Of a stretch of DNA of 64,000 bases, positions 27,120 to 36,771 are shown in pieces. The notes beneath the pieces were generated by a model that worked only from the letters and a program-made list of their open reading frames with translations, searched no databases and was not told the origin of the DNA. Both the position numbers and the translations under genes were made by a program. Source of the stretch: Actinomadura sp. NBRC 104425 (lineage in GTDB: Bacteria; Actinomycetota; Actinomycetes; Streptosporangiales; Streptosporangiaceae); assembly GCF_030269545.1 (NCBI RefSeq), contig NZ_BSTN01000003.1:62001-126000 (forward strand). The letters are read 5' to 3'. Numbering within the stretch: position 1 is the first letter of the stretch; each line of letters begins with the position of its first letter.

Positions 27120-29387
27120 CTAGATGACGGCGCCCGAGTCGCCCGGCCGGCGGGCGGGCCGGTGCGGCTTCTTGTGCTGGGGCGCCGGAGTCTTGCTGCG
27201 GCCCTGCAGCACGATCGCCAGCGGTGTGGCGGTGAACACGCTGGAGAACGTCCCGACGACGATGCCGACCAGCAGGGCGATGGCGAAGTCGGTGAGCGAG
27301 TCGCCGCCCAGCAGCGCCAGCGCCGCCAGGATGAAGATCGCGCCCATGCCGGTGTTCACGGTGCGGGGCACGGTCTGCAGGGCGCCCCGGGCGGCGACGC
27401 GGGCGAACGGCGCCTTCGGGTCGTCGCGCCACAGCTCCCGGACGCGGTCGAACACCACGACCGAGTCGTTCACCGAATACCCGATGATCGTCAGCAGCGC
27501 GGCCAGGAACACCCCGTCGATCGGCTTGCCGAGCCAGGCGAACACCCCGGTCACCACGACGACGTCGTGGAACATCGCCAGCACCGCGCCCGCCCCGAAC
27601 GTCCAGCGGAACCGGATCGCCAGGTAGGCCAGCTGCACCATTAGCGCCACGGCCAGCGCGATCAGCGCCTTGCGGCGCAGCTCGTCGCCCAGGGTCGGGC
27701 CGATCAGCTCGTCGCGCTGCTTGGTGACGGTGCCGCCCTCGGCGGCCAGGGCGTCGCGGATCCGCTTCTCCTCGGTGTTGCTGAGGTTCTCGGTGCGCAC
27801 GGAGATGTCGTCGGTGCCGGATGTCTGCACGACCGCGCGCGGGAACCCGGCGGAGGAGACGGCGGCGCGGGCGTCGTCGATGTCGACCGGTCGGCTGGTG
27901 GAGTACTCCACCAGCCGACCGCCGGTGAACTCCACGCCGAAGTTCAGCCCGCGCACGAAGATCCCGGTGAGCGCGACCGCCACCGACAGCGCGGAGACGC
28001 CCAGCCACAGCCGGCGGTGCCGCATCAGATCCGGGTCGCGGCGGTCCAGCCAGGCGCGCAGCCTGCCGATGGAGCCCAGGCCGGTCAGCCCCGGGCGGCG
28101 GGCGACCGCCCGGCGGGCCACGACCGCCTCGGTGAGGGCGCGGCTGAGCAGCATCGCCGAGAACATCGAGGCCAGCACGCCGATGGTGAGGGTGACGCCG
28201 AAGCCGCGCACCGGGCCGGACGCCAGGAAGAACAGCAGCCCGGCGGCCAGCAGGGTGGTGATGTTGGAGTCGGCGATCGCCGACCAGGCCTTGTCGAAGC
28301 CGGCGGACAGGGCGGCGCGGACGCCGCGCCGGGGCGCCGCCCGGTACTCTTCGCGGGCCCGTTCGAAGGCCAGCACGTTGGCGTCGATGGCCATGCCGAC
28401 CGCGAGCACGAACCCGGCCAGGCCGGGCAGGGTGAGCGTCGCGCCCACCATGACCAGCGCGGCGTAGGAGATCAGGGCGTAGCAGGCCAGCGCGACGGCG
28501 GCCAGCGCGCCGACCAGCCGGTACACGGCGATGATGAACAGGCCGGTGAGCACGACGCCGATCACGGCGGCCTGCCGGCTCGCCTCGATCGCCTCGTCCC
28601 CCAGGGTCGGGCCGACCACCCGCTGCTCGATGATCTTCACGGGGACGGGCAGCGACCCGCCCTGGATGAGGGCGGCCAGGTCGCGGGCCGCCTTGGCGGT
28701 GAAGTCGCCGGTGATCTGGGTGGCGCCGCCGGTGATCCCCACATTGCACGGCACGTCCGCGGTGACCTGCGGGGACGAGATGACCCGGCCGTCCAGGACG
28801 AAGGCGATGCGGCGTTCGTCGCCGGTGGCGCAGGCGGCCCGGGCGGTGATGCGCTCCCAGATGCCGCCGCCCTTGCCGCGGAACTTGACGGTGACGTACC
28901 AGCCGCCGAGGTTCTCAGAGTCGAATCCGGCCTCGGCCGCTCCGATGCCGTCGCCGGTCAGCGCGGCGGGGCCGAGCATGATCTGCCGGCCCTGCTCGTC
29001 GGGCAGCAGCTGCTCGCCCTTAGCGGGGCTGCCGTCGTTGACCCGGACGGGGTGGGCGGTGAGCTGGGCGGTCTTGCCGATCACCTCGGCGGCCCGGGCG
29101 GGGTCCTGCACGTCGGGCAGTTCGACGATGATGCGCCGCTCGCCGGAGCGGGTGAGCGACGACTCGGCCACGCCGAGGGCGTTGACGCGGCGTTCGAGCA
29201 CCTGGCGGGCCCGGTCGGTGGCCGCGGCGTCGGCCTTGGCGTGCGGCGAGTCCCGGGTCTCCAGCACGATCTGGGTGCCGCCGCGCAGGTCGAGGCCGAG
29301 GCGGGCGGGTTCGGTGAGGACGAAGAACAGCGACGCGGCGAGCACCGCGACAGACAGCAGTGCCCGCACCGCGTTGGCGCGAGACAA
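27120..29387 (-). CDS. secDF: Fused SecDF protein-export membrane protein
   Basis: A 755-residue fusion of SecD and SecF, which use the proton gradient to pull exported proteins through SecYEG. The SecD half begins with one membrane helix, LGLDLRGGTQIVLE and a periplasmic domain, then five helices including GFVLAVGMAIDANVLAFERAREE. The SecF half starts near residue 460 with FVRGLNFGVEFTGG and ends with IGYSVNDSVVVFDRVRE. Fusion is less common in actinomycetes than separate secD and secF, so this may be a second copy. The start is TTG 29387, with GGAGGT 8 bases upstream. Confidence 0.93.
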   Translation of the reverse strand: MSRANAVRALLSVAVLAASLFFVLTEPARLGLDLRGGTQIVLETRDSPHAKADAAATDRARQVLERRVNALGVAESSLTRSGERRIIVELPDVQDPARAAEVIGKTAQLTAHPVRVNDGSPAKGEQLLPDEQGRQIMLGPAALTGDGIGAAEAGFDSENLGGWYVTVKFRGKGGGIWERITARAACATGDERRIAFVLDGRVISSPQVTADVPCNVGITGGATQITGDFTAKAARDLAALIQGGSLPVPVKIIEQRVVGPTLGDEAIEASRQAAVIGVVLTGLFIIAVYRLVGALAAVALACYALISYAALVMVGATLTLPGLAGFVLAVGMAIDANVLAFERAREEYRAAPRRGVRAALSAGFDKAWSAIADSNITTLLAAGLLFFLASGPVRGFGVTLTIGVLASMFSAMLLSRALTEAVVARRAVARRPGLTGLGSIGRLRAWLDRRDPDLMRHRRLWLGVSALSVAVALTGIFVRGLNFGVEFTGGRLVEYSTSRPVDIDDARAAVSSAGFPRAVVQTSGTDDISVRTENLSNTEEKRIRDALAAEGGTVTKQRDELIGPTLGDELRRKALIALAVALMVQLAYLAIRFRWTFGAGAVLAMFHDVVVVTGVFAWLGKPIDGVFLAALLTIIGYSVNDSVVVFDRVRELWRDDPKAPFARVAARGALQTVPRTVNTGMGAIFILAALALLGGDSLTDFAIALLVGIVVGTFSSVFTATPLAIVLQGRSKTPAPQHKKPHRPARRPGDSGAVI

Positions 29388-29460
29388 GGGAGTACCTCCA
29401 CGAGGAGTGCGGCCCCCGTCGGCGGGCGGCCGCGTGCACCGGCGTGCGCCGGTCGTCGGA

Positions 29461-29937
29461 TCAGATCAGCCGGGTCGTCGTGGAGGAGGGAGGGGCGCGG
29501 CCGCGTGCGGCCGAGATCCGGGCGGACGTCGCGTACTGCGCCTGCCCGGCGGGACGTACACCGGTCTGCGGCAGCGGGCCGGGGGCGGGGGCGCCCGGCA
29601 GGACGGCCGCCAGGGGCGCCCCGGAGTGCGGTGCGCCGAGGTCGCGTGCCGCGGCCGCCGCGTCGCGGGCGTGCGGGCAGCCGCGAGGGGCGCACTGGCG
29701 GACGTGCCGCGCGGCCGCGGACCGTGCCGCCGGCGACCTGCCGCGGACCGTGCCGCCGGATGCGGCCCCGCCGGGCGCCGCGGGCTGCCCGCTGCGGATG
29801 ACCGGACTCGCTCCGGCGGCCGCGGGAGCGGCTCCCGCGGCCGCCGGAGCGACGACGAGTCCGAGCAGGCTCAGGGCGACGACCAGGAACCGCGACAGCC
29901 GGCCGCGCTCGTCGAACAGGGGAGCGTAACGGCGCAC
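29461..29937 (-). CDS. Small Ala/Pro-rich secreted protein of unknown function
   Basis: 158 residues from GTG 29937, with a strong ribosome binding site (GGGAGGAGA, 7-base spacing). The N-terminus looks like a signal (FLVVALSLLGLVVAPAAAGAAPAAAGA). The rest is low-complexity Ala, Pro, Gly, Arg and Ser, with one pair of cysteines (CAPRGC) and no recognised domain. It lies 73 bases upstream of secDF on the same strand and may share its transcript. The good start signals make it likely to be translated despite the bland sequence. Confidence 0.5.
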   Translation of the reverse strand: MRRYAPLFDERGRLSRFLVVALSLLGLVVAPAAAGAAPAAAGASPVIRSGQPAAPGGAASGGTVRGRSPAARSAAARHVRQCAPRGCPHARDAAAAARDLGAPHSGAPLAAVLPGAPAPGPLPQTGVRPAGQAQYATSARISAARGRAPPSSTTTRLI

Positions 29938-30309
29938 GCGCGTCTCCTCCCGTCAGCGGCGGCAGGGCCCAGGCCCTCGGGCACGCACTTCGGGCCGGCC
30001 TCGCCGCCGGTCCCTGTCCGGCCACGTTAACCCATCGGGCCGGTCGCGGGGGCGACGCCGCACAGGTCCGCCCGGATCATCTCACCGCCGGTTCGGGCTC
30101 GGGCCGGAGAACCACCGCTCGGGCAGCAGCCGGGCCGGCTGCTCGGATCGGATCCCTTCCAGCGGTTTGCCGGGCTTCCCCCATCACCTACCGAGAAACG
30201 ATCAATGTCCCATTTCGGCCAATTTGTTGCTGAACGAGGTCATTGTCGGGGTGCAAAAGGTGAATTACCCTCGCGTTCACCCACCCCGCAACCGGAAGGA
30301 GCAAGTCCG
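29938..30309. other. Divergent intergenic region with an inverted repeat
   Basis: 372 bases without a gene. The part from about 30170 to 30280 is AT-rich for this genome and should contain the promoter of the secreted protein at 30310. GGTGAA (30259-30264) and TTCACC (30276-30281) form an inverted repeat with an 11-base centre, a possible operator. Confidence 0.5.
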
Positions 30310-30987
30310 GTGGTGCATTTCAGAAGGACCGCGGTCATCGGTGTCGCGTCCCTGGCCGCCCTCGCCCTCGCCGCCCCCGCGGCGTCCGCGGCGACGACCA
30401 CCGTCCGCGCGGGCTCGGCCACCGCCCCCGCCTACTCCGGCAGGGTCCAGGCGTCCCTGCTCGGGACGGCCACCGTCAGCACCTCCATCGGCTCGGGCAG
30501 CTGCAACGAGTCGACGCTGACCGGATCGATCCAGTCCGACGGCACCGGCCTGACCATCGACTCGGCGACCTTCGCCACCAACGGCGGCCCCTGCAGCGGC
30601 ACGGTCTCCTCCACCATCACGCCCGAGAACTTCCCGTGGACCGGGGGCACCGTCGTCTACGACACCGCGCACACCGGCGGCCGCGACGCGGCGGTCACCA
30701 TCGCCAACTTCCGCGTCCGCGCGGTGGTGAACATCTTCGGCGGCATCACCTGCATCTACGGCGGCAACCTGACCGCCAACGGCTACAACCCCGACAACCC
30801 CAACCGCGGCGACACCAGCGTGGCCGAGGCGCAGGTCGGCGTCAGCAACGCCACCGTCAGCAAGATCAGCAGCGGCAGCAGCTTCCTGTGCCCGTCCACC
30901 GCGACGGTCTCCGCCAACTACAAGCTGCTCGGCGAGAGCACCCCCGGATCGGGCACCTACGACCAGAGCCTGTACGTCACCGAGTGA
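30310..30987 (+). CDS. Secreted protein with four cysteines, function unknown
   Basis: A 225-residue product with a clear Sec signal (FRRTAVIGVASLAALALAAPAASA). The mature part is rich in Thr, Ser, Gly and Asn and looks all-beta. Four cysteines (SGSCNES, GGPCSG, ITCIYG, FLCPS) probably form two disulfides. It resembles uncharacterised exported proteins of actinomycetes. GTG 30310 follows AAGGAG at 30296-30301; the next codon is also GTG. Followed by a strong terminator. Confidence 0.8.
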   Translation: MVHFRRTAVIGVASLAALALAAPAASAATTTVRAGSATAPAYSGRVQASLLGTATVSTSIGSGSCNESTLTGSIQSDGTGLTIDSATFATNGGPCSGTVSSTITPENFPWTGGTVVYDTAHTGGRDAAVTIANFRVRAVVNIFGGITCIYGGNLTANGYNPDNPNRGDTSVAEAQVGVSNATVSKISSGSSFLCPSTATVSANYKLLGESTPGSGTYDQSLYVTE

Positions 30988-31014
30988 TCCGAACCGGCTG
31001 ACCCAGGACACGAC

Positions 31015-31053
31015 GCGGGGCCGCGCCCTCCCCCACCGGGGGCGCGGCCCCGC
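31015..31053. terminator. Bidirectional terminator
   Basis: 14-bp perfect stem, GCGGGGCCGCGCCC (31015-31028) with its complement (31040-31053) and an 11-base loop, between the secreted-protein gene and glyS. Confidence 0.88.
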
Positions 31054-31085
31054 CGCCGTTCGGCAGCGCTCGGCGGATCCGGCCG

Positions 31086-32474
31086 TCAGCAGCCGACCAG
31101 CTGCGCGGCCAGGAACGACTCGACCTGCGAGATCGCGATGCGCTCCTGGTTCATCGAGTCGCGCTCGCGCACCGTCACCGCCTCGTCGTCGAGGGTGTCG
31201 AAGTCGACGGTGATGCAGAACGGGGTGCCGATCTCGTCCTGCCGGCGGTAGCGGCGGCCGATCGCGCCGGCGTCGTCGAACTCCACGTTCCAGTGCCGGC
31301 GCAGCTGCGCGGCCAGGTCGCGGGCCTTCGGGGACAGGTCGGCGTTGCGCGACAGCGGCAGCACCGCGGCCTTGACCGGGGCCAGCCGCCGGTCGAGCCG
31401 CATCACGGTGCGCTTTTCCATCTTGCCCTTGGCGTTGGGCGCCTCGTCCTCGGCGTAGGCGTCCATCATGAACGTCAGCGTGCACCGGTCGACGCCCGCC
31501 GCGGGCTCGATCACGTACGGGATGAACCGCTCGCCGGCCTCCTGGTCGAAGAACGACAGGTCGGCGCCGGACGCCTTGGAGTGGGTGCTCAGGTCGTAGT
31601 CGGTGCGGTTGGCGATGCCCTCCAGCTCGCCCCACTCGCTGCCGACGAAGTCGAACCGGTACTCGATGTCGACGGTGCGCTTGGAGTAGTGCGACAGCTT
31701 CTCCTGCGGGTGCTCGTACAGCCGCAGGTTCTCCTTGCGGATGCCGAGGTCGGTGTACCAGCGCATCCGCTCGTCGATCCAGTACTGGTGCCACTCCTCG
31801 TCGGTGCCGGGGCGGACGAAGAACTCCATCTCCATCTGCTCGAACTCGCGGGTCCGGAAGATGAAGTTGCCCGGCGTGATCTCGTTGCGGAACGACTTGC
31901 CGATCTGGCCGATGCCGAACGGGATCTTGCGCCGCGCCGACTGCTGGACGTTGAGGTAGTTGATGAAGATGCCCTGGGCGGTCTCGGGCCGCAGGTAGGC
32001 CAGGCCGGACTCGTCCTCGACCGGGCCGAGGTAGGTCTTGAGCAGGCCGTTGAACATGCGCGGCGCGGTGAACGAGCCCTTGACGCCGCAGTTGGGGCAG
32101 CTGACGTCGGACAGGCCGTTCTCCGGGGCCCTGCCGTGCTTCTCCTCGTAGGCCTCCTCGAGGTGGTCGGCCCGGAAGCGCTTGTGGCACGACTGGCACT
32201 CGGTGAGCGGGTCGACGAACGCCTGCACGTGGCCGCTGGCCTCCCACACCTCGCGGGCGAGGATCACGCACGAGTCCAGGCCGACGACGTCCTCGCGGGC
32301 CTGCACCATGGCCTTCCACCACTGGCGCTTGACGTTGTTCTTCAGTTCGACGCCGAGCGGGCCGTAGTCCCAGGAGGCGCGCAGTCCGCCGTAGATCTCG
32401 CTCGACGGGTAGACCAGGCCCCGCCGCTTGGCGAGGTTGACGATGGTGTCCATCACGTCGGAACGGCGTGCCAT
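31086..32474 (-). CDS. glyS: Glycyl-tRNA synthetase (class II, eukaryote/archaeal-type dimer)
   Basis: Charges tRNA-Gly. The 462-residue product starts [30 protein letters not shown]. It contains an inserted zinc-finger segment (CQSCHKRF and later CPNCGVKG), class II motif 1-3 regions ([29 protein letters not shown], and near the end of the catalytic core [16 protein letters not shown]) and an anticodon-binding C-terminal domain. ATG 32474 has GGAGAAA upstream; the frame upstream of it is not family sequence. The 262-base upstream gap shows no recognised T-box. Confidence 0.97.
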   Translation of the reverse strand: MARRSDVMDTIVNLAKRRGLVYPSSEIYGGLRASWDYGPLGVELKNNVKRQWWKAMVQAREDVVGLDSCVILAREVWEASGHVQAFVDPLTECQSCHKRFRADHLEEAYEEKHGRAPENGLSDVSCPNCGVKGSFTAPRMFNGLLKTYLGPVEDESGLAYLRPETAQGIFINYLNVQQSARRKIPFGIGQIGKSFRNEITPGNFIFRTREFEQMEMEFFVRPGTDEEWHQYWIDERMRWYTDLGIRKENLRLYEHPQEKLSHYSKRTVDIEYRFDFVGSEWGELEGIANRTDYDLSTHSKASGADLSFFDQEAGERFIPYVIEPAAGVDRCTLTFMMDAYAEDEAPNAKGKMEKRTVMRLDRRLAPVKAAVLPLSRNADLSPKARDLAAQLRRHWNVEFDDAGAIGRRYRRQDEIGTPFCITVDFDTLDDEAVTVRERDSMNQERIAISQVESFLAAQLVGC

Positions 32475-32736
32475 ATGCGTTTCTCCATCCGGCTGGCGGT
32501 CGGCGGGTCCTTGTCGTACGTCCCGGCCCCGTCCGGGCGGCGGAGCGTCGCGACGGGCCGGGGTGAGTGCGATCCCCGTTGGTGTGGCGGAACGCGGCGG
32601 GCGGGCGGTGTGGCGGCCCGGGCGCTCCGAGACTCCCCAGCTTAGGGCAACCGCGGCGGCCTCCGCGCATCGCCCCGGAGAATCCGCAGGTCGCAAGCAT
32701 GGCACCGGGTGTCGTCGGCACGGCCGCGGGCAGCGG

Positions 32737-34152
32737 TCAGTAGACCCGGCCGTCGACCATGTTGTTGTCGACGTTGATGGTGACGCCGCCGTGCGTCTCC
32801 CGGTGGCCGCCCCGGTACTGCTTGATGCGGTTGTGCGGCGGCCACCAGCGGCCGGACATGTACGGGCAGTCGTAGGGGTCGGTCTTGCCGTCCCAGTGCG
32901 CGAACCAGACCACCTTGGGCTTGGCCATCCCCCGGGCGCTGCCGACGTCGCGGACGCCCGACCCGGCGCTGCTGTAGAAGCCCGGCACGTAGCCCAGCTT
33001 GCGCATCGTCTTCGTCCAGTGGTGCAGGAACGTCAGCACTGCCTGGCTGCACCAGGTCCGGCGGTGGTCGTACACCTCCATGTCGAAGTACACCGGGTTG
33101 CGCCGCGGGATGCCGAGGGCGCGGGCGCGGCGGACCGCGTCGCGGGCGGCCGAGCGCCCCTCCTCGGCGGCGTCCTCGGGGGCGAAGCGCTGCCGGAATC
33201 GCGTGCACGGCGCCTGCAGGCCCACGTAGGTGGGGATGAGGCGGTACCCCATCTTCCGGACGCGGCGCACCCACGCCCGGTTCAGGTTGGGCTGCGCGCA
33301 GGCGCGCGCGGCGCCGCCGATGTACATGTTGGCGACCTTGTACGACCGGCGCCAGGCGGCCATGGCGGCCAGGGACGGCGCGGTGCAGGTGTCGAAGCCC
33401 TTGGCCCGCACCCACCGCTTGCGCGGCTTGCGCGGACGCGGCTTGTGCCCCCGGGGCTTGTGCGCCCGGGGTTTGCGCGGGCGCGGCTCGTCGGACCGGG
33501 GCACCGTCGGCTCCGGGCCGGACGGCTGCAGCCACGGCAGGACCTCCTCCAGCAGCGAGGGCACGAAGCCGCCCGGCGGCGGGTCGTCCGCGGCCGTGCC
33601 CGGGACGTGCGGGCGGTACGCGCGCGTCCAGAACGGGGTCAGCAGGGTGCCGCGCAGGATCCGTTCCAGCCCCTCCGGGTCGTCGCCGTAGGTGGCGTGG
33701 ATCCGCACGCCCGCCTCGGGCAGCCGCAGCAGGGCCTCATGGGCGGAGTCGCGCGGCACGGTGAAGCGGGCCAGGCGGTCGGGTCGCACGGCCCCGGTAC
33801 GGCGCTGCCGCGCGTCGGGCGCGGTGTCGACCGGCGCGACGTGCAAAGCCTCGGTGCGGCCGACGGCGCGGGCGGGGCAGTCGGGTTGCGGGCCGGGGCG
33901 TCCCAGGTAGACCGCGTGCCGGTCGAACCGCACGCAGCGGGTCGGGTCGCGGTCCAGCCAGTGCACCTCCCAGCCCGCGGGGACGGGGACGCGCACCCCC
34001 CGGTATTCGACGACGCGCAGGCGGCCGGCCGCCGTCCCGGCCCGCCCGGCCTGTCCGGCCTCGGCCCGCGGGACGGACGGCGCGGCGGCCACGAGGAGGG
34101 AGGCGACCATCGTCGCCCCCAGCAGACCCGTGAGCACGGCGGCATGGCGCAT
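32737..34152 (-). CDS. Secreted DUF1906 (glycoside-hydrolase-like) protein
   Basis: A 471-residue exported protein with an N-terminal signal peptide. A first domain of about 200 residues has no recognised family. A basic Pro-Arg-Lys-His linker made of short repeats (about residues 222-246) follows. The C-terminal DUF1906 domain begins [20 protein letters not shown] and shows [37 protein letters not shown] and KQYRGG. DUF1906 is a TIM-barrel related to GH25-like enzymes and to mycobacterial Rv2525c, which is linked to cell-wall metabolism. Activity is unknown. Confidence 0.85.
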   Translation of the reverse strand: MRHAAVLTGLLGATMVASLLVAAAPSVPRAEAGQAGRAGTAAGRLRVVEYRGVRVPVPAGWEVHWLDRDPTRCVRFDRHAVYLGRPGPQPDCPARAVGRTEALHVAPVDTAPDARQRRTGAVRPDRLARFTVPRDSAHEALLRLPEAGVRIHATYGDDPEGLERILRGTLLTPFWTRAYRPHVPGTAADDPPPGGFVPSLLEEVLPWLQPSGPEPTVPRSDEPRPRKPRAHKPRGHKPRPRKPRKRWVRAKGFDTCTAPSLAAMAAWRRSYKVANMYIGGAARACAQPNLNRAWVRRVRKMGYRLIPTYVGLQAPCTRFRQRFAPEDAAEEGRSAARDAVRRARALGIPRRNPVYFDMEVYDHRRTWCSQAVLTFLHHWTKTMRKLGYVPGFYSSAGSGVRDVGSARGMAKPKVVWFAHWDGKTDPYDCPYMSGRWWPPHNRIKQYRGGHRETHGGVTINVDNNMVDGRVY

Positions 34153-34286
34153 CCCAGCTCCCCTCGGTGAACCCGGCCGCGCGCCGGGCCCGTCCGGAAC
34201 GGGCCCGGCCAGGACGCCGGTGGCGTGCCCCCGGCTCCCCGGCCGGCCGGCATGATCGTGACGCGGCAGTGATCGCCCGCCTCACC

Positions 34287-34304
34287 GGACGCCAAACGGC
34301 GTCC
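34287..34304. terminator. Short hairpin, possible terminator
   Basis: GGACGCC (34287-34293) pairs with GGCGTCC (34298-34304) across a 4-base loop, downstream of the monooxygenase gene on the minus strand. Confidence 0.45.
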
Positions 34305-34367
34305 AGAAGATCCTTTCCGAGGGCTTTTCCAACTGCGGGAGGACCGCGGCCGCGGTCGCCGAAGGGC

Positions 34368-34652
34368 TCAGCGGGAGGTGATGACCTCGTAAGCGCCGGG
34401 CTCGTCGACCGCCATCGCCGACAGCGGGATGAACCGCATGCGCACGTCGTACGCGCCGAGCGCGCGCCGGTAGTGGCCCGCGCCGTCCCACTCGGTGACC
34501 AGGGCCCACAGCGTCGGCTCGTCGACGGTCCGCGCCAGCCGTCCCGAGCGGTAGCCGGGGCTGGCGGCCAGGGCGTCCAGAACCCGCCCCATCTGCTCGG
34601 CGAACCCGTCGGACTGCTCCTCGGGCACGCGGTACCGGGTGATGGCGATCAT
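34368..34652 (-). CDS. Antibiotic biosynthesis monooxygenase (ABM) domain protein
   Basis: A 94-residue ferredoxin-like-fold protein: MIAITRYRVPEEQSDGFAEQMGRVLDALAASPGYRSGRLARTVDEPTLWALVTEWD is the standard ABM pattern, with the Trp-rich strand. Such proteins act as small cofactorless oxygenases or haem-related enzymes; the exact role cannot be read from sequence. The ATG at 34652 is chosen because the frame upstream is not conserved. Divergent from the DUF6703-like gene. Confidence 0.82.
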   Translation of the reverse strand: MIAITRYRVPEEQSDGFAEQMGRVLDALAASPGYRSGRLARTVDEPTLWALVTEWDGAGHYRRALGAYDVRMRFIPLSAMAVDEPGAYEVITSR

Positions 34653-34707
34653 GCGGCCATCTTCCCAGTCCGGCGCGACCGGCCGCGCCCGGCGTAGGTT
34701 TGGGGGC

Positions 34708-35013
34708 GTGCGGAGTGGGAGCGGATCCTCGGGAATACGGGCGACGGTCGAGCGGTTGAGCGCCACGCCGGTGGCGTTCCTGCACCGGCTGCCCCGCTGG
34801 GTGCTGCTGGTGGCGGTGTTCGTGCTGCTGGCGGTCGGCATGGTGGGCACCGGCTGGGTGGGCGCGGCCGGGCTGCTGGTGCTGCTGGCGGTGCTGGCGT
34901 GGTTCGCCTACCTCAACTGGCCGGTGCTGGACGGCTCGGGACGGGCCCTGCGCATCGCGGCCATGGTGCTGCTTGCGGCATTCGCCGCAGGTCATGTGAT
35001 TGGTCGGTTTTGA
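34708..35013 (+). CDS. Small membrane protein, DUF6703-like
   Basis: A 101-residue protein with three hydrophobic segments (LLVAVFVLLAVGMVG, AAGLLVLLAVLAWFAYL, IAAMVLLAAFAAGHVI). A short basic N-terminus contains VERLSATPVAFLHRLPRW. It resembles uncharacterised actinobacterial membrane proteins next to zinc-uptake genes. TAGGTT lies 7 bases before GTG 34708, suggesting a leaderless mRNA. Its stop codon lies inside the Zur box of the following operon. Confidence 0.75.
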   Translation: MRSGSGSSGIRATVERLSATPVAFLHRLPRWVLLVAVFVLLAVGMVGTGWVGAAGLLVLLAVLAWFAYLNWPVLDGSGRALRIAAMVLLAAFAAGHVIGRF

Positions 35014-35039
35014 CAACCGTTTTCATCTTCGTCCACACT
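35010..35039 (+). promoter_or_regulatory. Zur box over the znuA promoter
   Basis: TGACAACCGTTTTCA (35011-35025) closely matches the Streptomyces Zur box (TGAAAATGATTTTCA type). TTGACA (35010-35015) and CACACT (35034-35039), spaced 18 bp, form the promoter. The box covers the -35, so zinc-loaded Zur would block transcription. GTG of znuA is 7 bases after the -10, indicating a leaderless transcript. Confidence 0.75.
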
Positions 35040-35045
35040 TGAGGG

Positions 35046-36032
35046 GTGTTCGCCTCTCACACCCACATTCGCGCGCTTCGTCGCGCCGTCCCCCTGACCG
35101 CCGTGGCCGCGGCCGGGCTGCTCGGCCTGACCGCCTGTGGAGACTCCGACGCCGCCGCGGGCGGCAAGGGCGGCGGCACCGAGGTGGTCGCGTCCTTCTA
35201 TCCCATGGCCTGGCTGGCGCAGAAGGTCGGCGGTCCTGACGCGTCCGTGGCCACGCTCGCCAAGCCCGGCGCCGAGCCGCACGACCTGGAGCTGACCCCG
35301 CGGCAGGTCGCCGACATCGGCGAGGCCGACTTCGCCGTCTACGTCAAGGGCGTGCAGCCCGCCGTGGACAAGGCCGTGGAGCAGCACGCCAAGGACAAGT
35401 CGCTGGACGCCGCGAGCGTCGTCAAGACGCTGCCCGCCCCGTCCGGCGGCGACGAGCACGAGCACGAGGAGGACCACGCCGAGGAGGAGCACGGCCACGA
35501 GGAGGCGGAGGTCTCCTACGACCCGCACGTGTGGCTGGACCCCAACCGCATGGCGACCATCGCCACCGCGCTGGGCGACCGGCTCGCCGCCGCCGACTCC
35601 GCGCACGCGGCCGGGTACAAGTCCCGCGCGCAGTCGCTGGCGGCCGAGCTGGGCCGTCTCGACCGGCAACTGCGGGACGGGCTGAAGTCCTGCAAGCGCA
35701 CCACGATCGTCACCTCGCACGCCGCGTTCGGCTACCTGGCCGACCGGTACGGCCTCAAGCAGGTCTCCATCGCCGGGGTGGACCCGGCCGGCGAGCCGTC
35801 CCCGGCCCGGCTGGGCGAGCTGAGCCGCGAGATCAAGGCCGCCGGCGCCACCACCGTGTTCACCGAGACGCTGGTCAGCCCCAAGGTGGCGGAGACCCTG
35901 GCCCGGGAGGCGGGCGTGCGCACCGCCGTCCTGGACCCGGTGGAGGGCGTCAAGGAGGGCTCCGGCGACGACTACCCGACGGTCATGCGCCGCAACCTGG
36001 ACACACTGCGAACCGCGCTGGAGTGCTCATGA
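35046..36032 (+). CDS. znuA: Zinc-binding lipoprotein of a ZnuABC-type transporter
   Basis: Extracellular solute-binding protein that captures zinc (or possibly manganese) for import. The 328-residue product has a lipobox (LLGLTACG). The cluster A-I fold is indicated by VASFYPMAWLAQKVGG, GAEPHDLELTP, DPHVWLDP, TSHAAFGYLADRYGL and VFTETLVSPKVAETLA. A His/Glu-rich loop (EHEHEEDHAEEEHGHEE) between two lobes is diagnostic for zinc-specific members. First gene of znuACB-zur. Confidence 0.95.
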   Translation: MFASHTHIRALRRAVPLTAVAAAGLLGLTACGDSDAAAGGKGGGTEVVASFYPMAWLAQKVGGPDASVATLAKPGAEPHDLELTPRQVADIGEADFAVYVKGVQPAVDKAVEQHAKDKSLDAASVVKTLPAPSGGDEHEHEEDHAEEEHGHEEAEVSYDPHVWLDPNRMATIATALGDRLAAADSAHAAGYKSRAQSLAAELGRLDRQLRDGLKSCKRTTIVTSHAAFGYLADRYGLKQVSIAGVDPAGEPSPARLGELSREIKAAGATTVFTETLVSPKVAETLAREAGVRTAVLDPVEGVKEGSGDDYPTVMRRNLDTLRTALECS

Positions 36033-36769
36033 GCCCCGCCCCGCCCTTCCAGATGACCGGCGGCCGCGTCCGCTACGACGGCCGCGAGGCGCTGCGCGGC
36101 GTCGACCTGCGGGTCGGCGCCGGGGAGTTCGTGGCGGTGCTGGGCGCCAACGGGTCCGGCAAGTCCACGCTGGTGCGGGCGCTGCTCGGGCTCGTCCCGC
36201 TGTCCGGCGGCCGCACCGAGATCTACGGCGTCCCGCCCGCCCGGTTCCGCGACTGGAAGCGGATCGGGTACGTGCCGCAGCGGCTGCCGATGGGCGGCGG
36301 CGTGCCCGCGACCGTCCGCGAGGTCGTGGCGTCCGGCCGGGTGGCCCGGCAGTCGCGCTGGCGTCCCGCCTCGTCCGCCGACCGCGCCGCCGTGGACGCC
36401 GCGCTGCACGCCGTCGGCCTGGCCGACCGGGCACGCGACTCGGCGCACCTGCTGTCGGGCGGCCAGCAGCAGCGGGTGCTGATCGCGCGGGCGCTGGCGG
36501 GCGAACCCGACGCGCTGGTGCTGGACGAGCCGACCGCGGGCGTCGACGCCGCCAACCAGGAGGCGCTGGCCGCCGTCCTCGGCGACCTGTCCCGCCAGGG
36601 CCGCGCCGTGGTGCTGGTGGCCCACGAGCTCGGGCCGCTGGAACCGCTGGTCGACCGCGCCGTCGTCCTGGAGCACGGGCGTATCGTGCACGACGGCGCG
36701 CCTCCGGCGTCGGCGTGGACGCCGCGCGCGCATCCCCACCACGGTGAGATCGAGATGAGAGCCGGCTGA
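36029..36769 (+). CDS. znuC: Zinc ABC transporter ATP-binding protein
   Basis: A 246-residue ATPase with Walker A GANGSGKST, the Q-loop YVPQR, signature LSGGQQQRVLIARAL, Walker B ALVLDEP and the switch histidine in LVAHEL. Energises zinc import through the ZnuB permease. The ATG overlaps the znuA stop by four bases (ATGA). Confidence 0.95.
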   Translation: MSPAPPFQMTGGRVRYDGREALRGVDLRVGAGEFVAVLGANGSGKSTLVRALLGLVPLSGGRTEIYGVPPARFRDWKRIGYVPQRLPMGGGVPATVREVVASGRVARQSRWRPASSADRAAVDAALHAVGLADRARDSAHLLSGGQQQRVLIARALAGEPDALVLDEPTAGVDAANQEALAAVLGDLSRQGRAVVLVAHELGPLEPLVDRAVVLEHGRIVHDGAPPASAWTPRAHPHHGEIEMRAG

Positions 36770-36771
36770 CG

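Noticed and set aside
32475..32736. T-box riboswitch upstream of glyS
   Set aside because: No T-box consensus and no specifier-like stem was recognised.
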